40,188 nt of DNA, taken from positions 1 through 40,188 of the forward strand of contig JAQTYB010000010.1 in NCBI GenBank assembly GCA_028688475.1. The letters run 5' to 3'. The stretch's first letter is position 1. The number at the start of each line of letters is the position of its first letter. Shown piece after piece: positions 35,090 through 40,188 of the stretch. The position numbers and the translations under genes are program-made. A model generated the notes under the pieces. That model was not told where the DNA came from, ran no database searches, and was given only the letters and a program-made list of their open reading frames with translations. The DNA is from Elusimicrobiales bacterium (GTDB taxonomy: Bacteria; Elusimicrobiota; Elusimicrobia; Elusimicrobiales; Elusimicrobiaceae).

Positions 35090-36295
35090 TCAGGACAGCG
35101 TCCGCCCTCTGGGCAGTATCACTATGCCGGAGGGGTCTATGTAATAATGCTGCGCGTCCTCGTCGGAATCGTGGCCGATGCTGATTTTCGGGCCCAGCGT
35201 GTTGAAGCGGTCCACTATCACTTTTTTGAGGCGGGTGCCGGCGCGGATTTCGCAATGGTCCATGATGATGGAATCTTCGATATGGCACTTCTCGTGCACG
35301 CTCACGCCCCGGCCCAGTATGCTGCGGTGGATGGAGGCGTTGTCAACTATGCAGCCGTCGCTTATCATGGAGTCGCGGATGTCCGCGCCGATGAATTTAC
35401 TGGGCGGCGAGTTGAAGCTGGCGGAATGTATCTGCCACTTGGGGTTGTACAAATCAAGCTTGGGCGTCTGGCCCAGCAGGTCCATGTTGGTCTGCCAGTA
35501 GCTTTGTATCGTCCCCACGTCGCGCCAGTAGCCCTTTTCCTCGTACGGCTTCATGCCCGGCAGCACCTGCGAGGGGAAATTGTAGGCGAAAACGCGGTAG
35601 CGCTTGTGTATGGCGGGCAGTATGCTCTTGCCGAAGTCGAGGCCCGGCATTTCCGCGTATTCCTCGTGGAACATCTTGACCAGCGCGTTGTAGTTGAAGA
35701 TATAATTGCCCATCGAGGCGTAGCAGTAGCCCGGGTTGGAGGGAATCGGCTTGGGGTTTGCGGGCTTTTCCTCAAAACCGTTCATGCGCCCCTTGGCGTC
35801 CACCGACAGCACGCCAAACGAGGTGGCCTGGCGCAGCGGTATGGGCAGCGCGGCCACGGTGACGTCGGCGTTCATTTCCTCGTGGAATTTGAGCATCTGC
35901 TTTATGTCGCAGCGGTAGACGTGGTCGGCGCCGAATATCGCCAGCGCGTCGGGATTGAAATCGCTGATGATGTTGAGGTTCTGGCGCACGGCGTCGGCGG
36001 TGCCGCGGTACCACATCTCGCCCAGTCGCATTTGCGGCGGCACGACGGTGAGGAACTGGTCGTTTGTGATGCCGTTCTGGCGCCAGCTAAGGCGCATGTA
36101 TTCGATGAGGGACTGCGACATGTACTGCACCAGGATATAGCTTGAGAATATCCCGGAGTTCACGAAGTTCGAGATGACGAAATCTATTATCCGGTACTTT
36201 CCGCCGAACGGCACCGCCGGCTTGGAGCGCTCCTTTGTGAGCGGGTAGAGCCGCTCGCCTTTTCCGCCCGCCATCACTATTCCCAGTGTCCGCAT
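35090..36295 (-). CDS. glgC: Glucose-1-phosphate adenylyltransferase
   Basis: 401 residues. It makes ADP-glucose for glycogen synthesis. [20 protein letters not shown] is the nucleotide-binding loop, [14 protein letters not shown] follows it, and GFEEKPANP is the glucose-1-phosphate region. The C terminus is a left-handed beta-helix with hexapeptide-like repeats ([18 protein letters not shown]). AAGGGGG lies before the ATG. No other glycogen gene is adjacent; the neighbours are phoH and a chlorite-dismutase-family gene. Confidence 0.94.
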   Translation of the reverse strand: MRTLGIVMAGGKGERLYPLTKERSKPAVPFGGKYRIIDFVISNFVNSGIFSSYILVQYMSQSLIEYMRLSWRQNGITNDQFLTVVPPQMRLGEMWYRGTADAVRQNLNIISDFNPDALAIFGADHVYRCDIKQMLKFHEEMNADVTVAALPIPLRQATSFGVLSVDAKGRMNGFEEKPANPKPIPSNPGYCYASMGNYIFNYNALVKMFHEEYAEMPGLDFGKSILPAIHKRYRVFAYNFPSQVLPGMKPYEEKGYWRDVGTIQSYWQTNMDLLGQTPKLDLYNPKWQIHSASFNSPPSKFIGADIRDSMISDGCIVDNASIHRSILGRGVSVHEKCHIEDSIIMDHCEIRAGTRLKKVIVDRFNTLGPKISIGHDSDEDAQHYYIDPSGIVILPRGRTLS

Positions 36296-36324
36296 ACGTG
36301 CTGCCCCCTTTTATTCGATGTTTG

Positions 36325-37023
36325 TCAGCCCAGGCTGTCGAGAATGTTGCGCAAATCGTCGCCCACGCAGAGCGGGTTGGGTGTGTCCCTTTTGGTGAAC
36401 ATCTTGATGCGCTGCTCGCGCAGCTCCCGCGAGGCGGCGGCCAGGTCGTCGAGCGCGTCGGATTCCCGCACCACTATGAACTCCTGCTCGTCTAGCCCGC
36501 AGGAGTGGAAAAAATGCTCCGTCACCGACGGGTATTTGGCCAGCGCCGTCTGCCGCTCCGCCAGGAACCGGCCGCGTTCCGCCTCGGACAACTCGTACCA
36601 GGCGTGCTCGCGCACGAGGGGATGGAGCAGCATGTAGCGGGATTTCCCGAACAGCCCCGCCGGAACGCCGCCCGCCTCTTTTTTTGAGGGGACGCCTTCT
36701 GGCTGCGGATACATGCCGATAAAGCACAGCGCCGTGTCGAAATACCTGCCCGCGCCGGATGTGGAGACGCGCGACCAGGCCTTCTGGATTTTGCCGATGT
36801 CCGGCGCGGCCATCCAGAGCAGCATGTCCGAGCCCGCGTCCAGCCCGACCAGCGAATAGGTGCGCAGGAAGACTTCCTCCTGCACGGCGCAGACCGTGTT
36901 TTCCAGCTCCTGCTTGGCGGCGATGCGCTCGTTGGACATCAGGTGGCGGAATTTGCGGTCCGCCTTGAGAAACAGGAAATTGGTGTAGACGGTGGTTTCC
37001 GGCTGCCGGTTTTTCTTTTCCAT
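36325..37023 (-). CDS. Chlorite dismutase-family protein
   Basis: 232 residues. The fold signature is recognisable: VYTNFLFLKADRKFRHL, a strand RTYSLVGLDAGSDMLLWMAA, RYMLLHPLVREHAWYELSEA, then FFHSCGLDEQEFIVVRESDA and the terminal RDTPNPLCVGDDL. Members include chlorite dismutases and HemQ coproheme decarboxylases. This one is of the short, non-dismutase-looking kind, and I cannot place the proximal haem His with certainty. The gene lies 5 bases after the HlyD-like gene. A role in haem synthesis is possible; no other haem gene is in the window. Confidence 0.75.
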   Translation of the reverse strand: MEKKNRQPETTVYTNFLFLKADRKFRHLMSNERIAAKQELENTVCAVQEEVFLRTYSLVGLDAGSDMLLWMAAPDIGKIQKAWSRVSTSGAGRYFDTALCFIGMYPQPEGVPSKKEAGGVPAGLFGKSRYMLLHPLVREHAWYELSEAERGRFLAERQTALAKYPSVTEHFFHSCGLDEQEFIVVRESDALDDLAAASRELREQRIKMFTKRDTPNPLCVGDDLRNILDSLG

Positions 37024-37028
37024 GAATG

Positions 37029-38357
37029 CTACTCCCGGCGCGGCCCTGATTTTACCGCCTGTGCGCCGGACCGCGCTTTGTAGATTGCCAGCAGCGAACG
37101 CGGATAGATGAACTCCATGTCCGCCTGCGCGCCGCCGGCGAGCTCCACGTCGCCTTCGTCGGACAGGCCGGTTTCCACGGGGGTCAGCGTCAGCAGATAG
37201 GTCTGCCCGCCGCGCCTGAACAGGGCGGAAGCGGGAACGCGCTGGGAACCGGGATGGTCCAGCAGCACCAGCCCGCCTTCCACCGTCATGCCCGGGCCGA
37301 TGCCGCGTTTGGCGGAGGTCACGAGCAGTTTCAGACGGTAAAACCCGCCGGTCTTTTCCTTCTTGAAGCTTTCCAGCCGCGCCAGCGCTTTGGCGCCGCC
37401 CGGCCCCGTGATGACGGCGGCCATGCCGGTGTCAAAACTGCCGGCGTGCTTGCCGTCTATCCTGGCCAGCACGCGCAGCTTGCGCGCCACGGTGAGCAGC
37501 CTGTCGCCCTCCAGCACGTCGTCGCGGTCTTTCACGAAAGTTTTGACTATCAGCCCGGTTTCGGGCGAAGCTATCCTGGCCATTTCGAATACCTTGCCCC
37601 AGCGCTTTTTCGCCGACTCTTTCGAGCCCGTGGCGCTGAGAATCGCCGCCAGTTCCCGCGACACCAGCAGCCCCACCGACTCGTCCTTTTCCACCCATTG
37701 AGAATCCACGGCGTCGAATTCCGAAATTTTTCCGTCGAAGCCGGCGCTGAGGTCGAAATAATCCTCGGCGGCAGTGGTGCCCGTAAAGCGCGCCAGAATC
37801 CGAAACCCCGGCCCCTGCACGCGCCCGGTCCTGAGCAGCGCGGCGGCTTTTTCAAAAAGCTTCTGGTTCGCCGCTTTCTCCGCCGGAGTTTCGGATTTCG
37901 CCTCTATATCCCCGGCTGAGTCCGCCCGCCCGGCTTTAACCGCGGTTTTCGGCGCGGGTTTGGCTTTGGCGCCGAGGCCTGATTTGATGATTTTGCGCTT
38001 CGCCCGCTTTGGGGCCGCGGGTTTGGTGAAAACCTGAGGCGCGCTCTTTTCCATGGTTTGCGCGCTTGCGCCGTTTTCCGCGCCCGGCGACTGGAGGGGC
38101 GCGGCGCCGTCCGGCGGCGCGGCGTTTTGCGGCGCCGCGGCGCCAGGGACGGGCTGCGGAAAGGGCTGCGGCTGGGGCGGCGGGGCGGCCGTGCCGCCGG
38201 ATTGCGGCGGGGGAGACGGCTGCGCGCCGGACTGCTGCGGCTGCTCCTGCGCCGCCGGAGCCTGCGCGGGCGGGAACGGATTTTGCGCGAAAGCGCAACC
38301 CGCCGCCGCAAGCAGCGCGAAGAGGGCCGCAACAGTTTTCGCCGTGGAACTCATCAT
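37029..38357 (-). CDS. Exported HlyD-like adaptor protein with Pro-rich linker
   Basis: 442 residues. The N terminus is a signal peptide (AALFALLAAAGCAFA). The Cys could be a lipoprotein site, but the lipobox is poor. About 75 residues rich in Pro, Gln and Ala follow, then a Lys/Ala-rich part. From about residue 200 the sequence resembles a periplasmic adaptor of the HlyD/RND type: FDGKISEF with ESVGLLVSRELAAIL, IASPETGLIVKTFV, LRVLARIDG and VPASALFRRGGQTYLL. No transporter or outer-membrane partner gene is adjacent. It shares one base with the thyX stop. Confidence 0.6.
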   Translation of the reverse strand: MMSSTAKTVAALFALLAAAGCAFAQNPFPPAQAPAAQEQPQQSGAQPSPPPQSGGTAAPPPQPQPFPQPVPGAAAPQNAAPPDGAAPLQSPGAENGASAQTMEKSAPQVFTKPAAPKRAKRKIIKSGLGAKAKPAPKTAVKAGRADSAGDIEAKSETPAEKAANQKLFEKAAALLRTGRVQGPGFRILARFTGTTAAEDYFDLSAGFDGKISEFDAVDSQWVEKDESVGLLVSRELAAILSATGSKESAKKRWGKVFEMARIASPETGLIVKTFVKDRDDVLEGDRLLTVARKLRVLARIDGKHAGSFDTGMAAVITGPGGAKALARLESFKKEKTGGFYRLKLLVTSAKRGIGPGMTVEGGLVLLDHPGSQRVPASALFRRGGQTYLLTLTPVETGLSDEGDVELAGGAQADMEFIYPRSLLAIYKARSGAQAVKSGPRRE

Positions 38358-39088
38358 CAGAACGCCTTCATCGCCTCGCCCGAAAACGACAGCGCGCCTT
38401 TGGCCAGATACAATTTTTCAAAGGCTTCCCAGGTCCAGGGCATTTTGGCCCGGAATATTTTTATCAGCGCCTCAGCGTAATCGCGGATTTCGCGCTGCGC
38501 GTGCGCGTCGGCCCGCAGCGACAGGAAATTGAACAGGCTCCTGGCGTTGACCGTCCAGTAGAACTGGGTGTACTGCGCCACCGGCAGCACCATGCGCGCC
38601 ATTTCGCGCGCCACGCCGGCCTCCAGCAGCCCGCGGTAGGCGGCGAACGACGCCTCCTGCGCGGCGGCATAACCTTCCAGCAGCCTGCGCTGGTCGAGCT
38701 TCGCTCCGGCAAGCGAGCCCTGCTTGTTATGAGCGTCCTGGACGCGGAACTCCGCCGGAGTATAGAATTCGTCCTTCACCTCGGTATAGCGGGCGCTGAC
38801 CTCGTTGTAGGAGCCCCAGCGGTGGCGCATCCACTGGCGCGCCACGAAAATCGGGCATTTCACGTGCAGTTGGAAGGAGCAGTGCTCGAACGGGGTGAAG
38901 TGCGCGTTGGCCAGCAGGTACTCTATGAGTTTCCGGTCCCGCTCCTCGCCTTTGGACGCCGAGCCGAACGTCACCCTGGCGGACTGCACGGCGCGCAAGT
39001 CTCCGCCCATGAAATCCACCAGCCGGATGAAGCCCTTGTCCAACACGTCTATCGAAATCTCAGTATGCTGCGGGTTTGTTGTCATCAT
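38357..39088 (-). CDS. thyX: Flavin-dependent thymidylate synthase
   Basis: 243 residues. It makes dTMP from dUMP using FAD, NADPH and methylene-folate. The diagnostic RHRxxSxNExSxRY motif is present as RHRWGSYNEVSARY (88-101), with FTPFEHCSFQLHVKCP before it. Two adjacent ATGs (39088, 39085) follow a GGAAAGGAAAAAG ribosome site. It overlaps the upstream CbiX-like gene by 29 bases. Confidence 0.96.
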   Translation of the reverse strand: MMTTNPQHTEISIDVLDKGFIRLVDFMGGDLRAVQSARVTFGSASKGEERDRKLIEYLLANAHFTPFEHCSFQLHVKCPIFVARQWMRHRWGSYNEVSARYTEVKDEFYTPAEFRVQDAHNKQGSLAGAKLDQRRLLEGYAAAQEASFAAYRGLLEAGVAREMARMVLPVAQYTQFYWTVNARSLFNFLSLRADAHAQREIRDYAEALIKIFRAKMPWTWEAFEKLYLAKGALSFSGEAMKAF

Positions 39089-40188
39089 GCTTTTTCCTTT
39101 CCAGCGAGACGGGCTCGAAATAGCGCGGCAGTGGCTTCATTTTAAGTCCGCGCTCTATCCGCGATTTAAGCCACGCGGACACCCGCGCTCCGTCCGGCGA
39201 GACCGTTCCGCCCCACGCGAAAAAATCGCCCTCAAGCGCGTACGCTATTATTTTATCTAATTCTCCCGCGTCAAGCGAGTAGCCCAGCACCAGCACTTTG
39301 GAAATTTTAGACAATTCCCTGACGGTTTTGCGCAACTCCGCGCGCGAGGCGTCAACCGCCTCGTGTCCTGTTCTGGCCGGGGGCAGGACCGTGTTTTTCA
39401 GGCCGAGCGCGGGAAACGGGGCGTCCATCCTCGTCGTATCGGCGCGCAGCAGCACAGCGCGCGCGTCCGCCAGCTTGTATTTGGAGGCGAGAGCCGCCGC
39501 AATCGAATTGAACTGCGCCTGCGCAAGCGCGGAAGTCGAATCCGCGGACGGACCCGCCGCGGCGATGACCAGCGAGACCGGCCCGCTCACGCCGGATTTG
39601 AACTGCGCCAACTTGCCGGCGAAAGCGGCCACGGCCTGCTCGTCCCCTTCGAGCCCGGTGGTCATCACTAGCGGGGTTCTGGATTGCAGCCGCCGGGCGG
39701 AGCGCATGTCCGCGCTTTCATGCTGGCCCTTGAGAAAAGTCGGGCTGGGGTCGCGGCGCAGGCCCAGCAGGTAGCGGGTCTGGTTTAGCGCCTCGGAATA
39801 GGAGGTGATGAACAGCGGCACCACGATGATTCTTTTCACGCCGTAGGAGTCGAGTTTCGCCGCCGCGGCCTCCAGGGCGCGCAAATCCGCCGCGCCGGAG
39901 ATGGTCTCCACCGGCATTTGCCTGCGCCAGGGTTCGGCGGCCTGGCGGATTTTTTCCCTCCATTCGATGCCGCCCGGCTGAGAGATGATGAGGATTCCCG
40001 CTTTCCGCGAAGCGTAGCGCGGCGCGTCGAGCCGGGAGGGCTCCTCCGGCTTGAAATTGTCGTAAAAAATGACATTTCGCGCGTGGACGACGGGAGCCGC
40101 GGCGTCCGCCTGCGCCGCTTTCGCGGAGAAATATGGCGCGGCAAGCAAGACAGCCGCCGCCGGAACGGCGGAAAAAAACGTTTTTCCG
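39060..40188 (-). CDS. Exported CbiX-like chelatase-fold protein, 5' end cut
   Basis: The reading frame continues to the window edge, so the start lies beyond 40188; a TTG at 40148 is in frame but is not the start I favour. The first visible residues (GKTFFSAVPAAAVLLAAPYF then SAKA) look like the hydrophobic part of a signal peptide. The mature part has a CbiX/sirohydrochlorin-chelatase-like half, GILIISQPGG with YGVKRIIVVPLFITSYSEAL. A second, weaker half around VSLVIAAAGPSADSTSAL and VLVLGYSLDAGELDKI follows. Exported relatives are not known to me to make cobalamin or sirohaem; a metal-binding role is possible. It overlaps thyX. Confidence 0.65.
   Translation of the reverse strand, partial: GKTFFSAVPAAAVLLAAPYFSAKAAQADAAAPVVHARNVIFYDNFKPEEPSRLDAPRYASRKAGILIISQPGGIEWREKIRQAAEPWRRQMPVETISGAADLRALEAAAAKLDSYGVKRIIVVPLFITSYSEALNQTRYLLGLRRDPSPTFLKGQHESADMRSARRLQSRTPLVMTTGLEGDEQAVAAFAGKLAQFKSGVSGPVSLVIAAAGPSADSTSALAQAQFNSIAAALASKYKLADARAVLLRADTTRMDAPFPALGLKNTVLPPARTGHEAVDASRAELRKTVRELSKISKVLVLGYSLDAGELDKIIAYALEGDFFAWGGTVSPDGARVSAWLKSRIERGLKMKPLPRYFEPVSLERKKHDDNKPAAY

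Noticed and set aside
35066..36145. 359-codon open frame on the + strand
   Set aside because: Shadow of glgC; composition is Val/Ala/His-rich and no family pattern is seen.

Overview
The window holds two contrasting blocks. Bases 1 to about 18,150 are an accessory, defence-type island of mixed and often AT-rich composition. Bases from about 18,230 to 40,188 are a GC-rich chromosomal backbone of tightly packed housekeeping genes. The host looks like a Gram-negative bacterium: it has exported proteins, a HlyD-like adaptor-type protein, glgC, ThyX and ATGA-overlapped operons. By general resemblance it could be an uncultured lineage such as Elusimicrobiota, but no 16S or marker gene is present and this is a weak guess.

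Island, left to right. Leftward at the left edge is an apparent remnant of an ABC-three-component (ABC-3C) locus: a Cap4-like protein (about 332-1486) followed by a short, apparently truncated middle-component gene (124-327). Divergently, a rightward run of eight genes occupies 1717-13771: PLD/SNF2-type helicase, DUF4391 protein, an AT-rich coiled-coil protein with two membrane segments, type III methyltransferase (Mod), type III restriction helicase-nuclease (Res), a HEPN-like protein and a cytoplasmic trypsin-like protease. A pair of hairpins with mutually complementary cores sits between mod and res. I infer a type III restriction-modification core extended with helicase, membrane, putative RNase and protease modules. 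Further right come an unrecognised 551-aa protein with a winged-helix-like C terminus, a spacer with three consecutive hairpins, an AAA/DUF4143 ATPase that is probably leaderless, and an orphan AbiEi-like antitoxin-type regulator. That regulator has a 38-bp palindrome directly before its start codon and is flanked by two decayed copies of one coding fragment.

Backbone part 1 (18233-32012) is a near-complete purine operon on the + strand: guaA, purC, a GNAT gene, a tandem-duplicated purS, purL, purQ, an inserted ORF6N-domain gene, purF, purD, purE, purM and a purN-purH fusion. It ends in a strong bidirectional terminator. The three FGAM synthetase parts (PurS, PurL, PurQ) are consecutive. The genes cover PRPP to IMP except the PurB step (and PurK, if the organism uses it), plus the GuaA step to GMP; purB, purK and guaB are not in the window.

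Backbone part 2 (32183-40188) is all on the - strand. It holds an exported DUF1311/LprI-like protein with a Cys-rich tail, then a compact gene string. In transcription order this is an exported CbiX-like protein (cut by the window edge), thyX, a HlyD-like exported protein, a chlorite-dismutase-family protein, glgC, phoH, ybeY and a small unknown gene, several with 1-29 bp overlaps.

The best candidates for something undescribed are the composite 1717-13771 operon, especially its coiled-coil membrane gene, HEPN/protease pair and mod-res hairpins, and the palindrome-rich spacers around 15567-15770 and 17718-18118.
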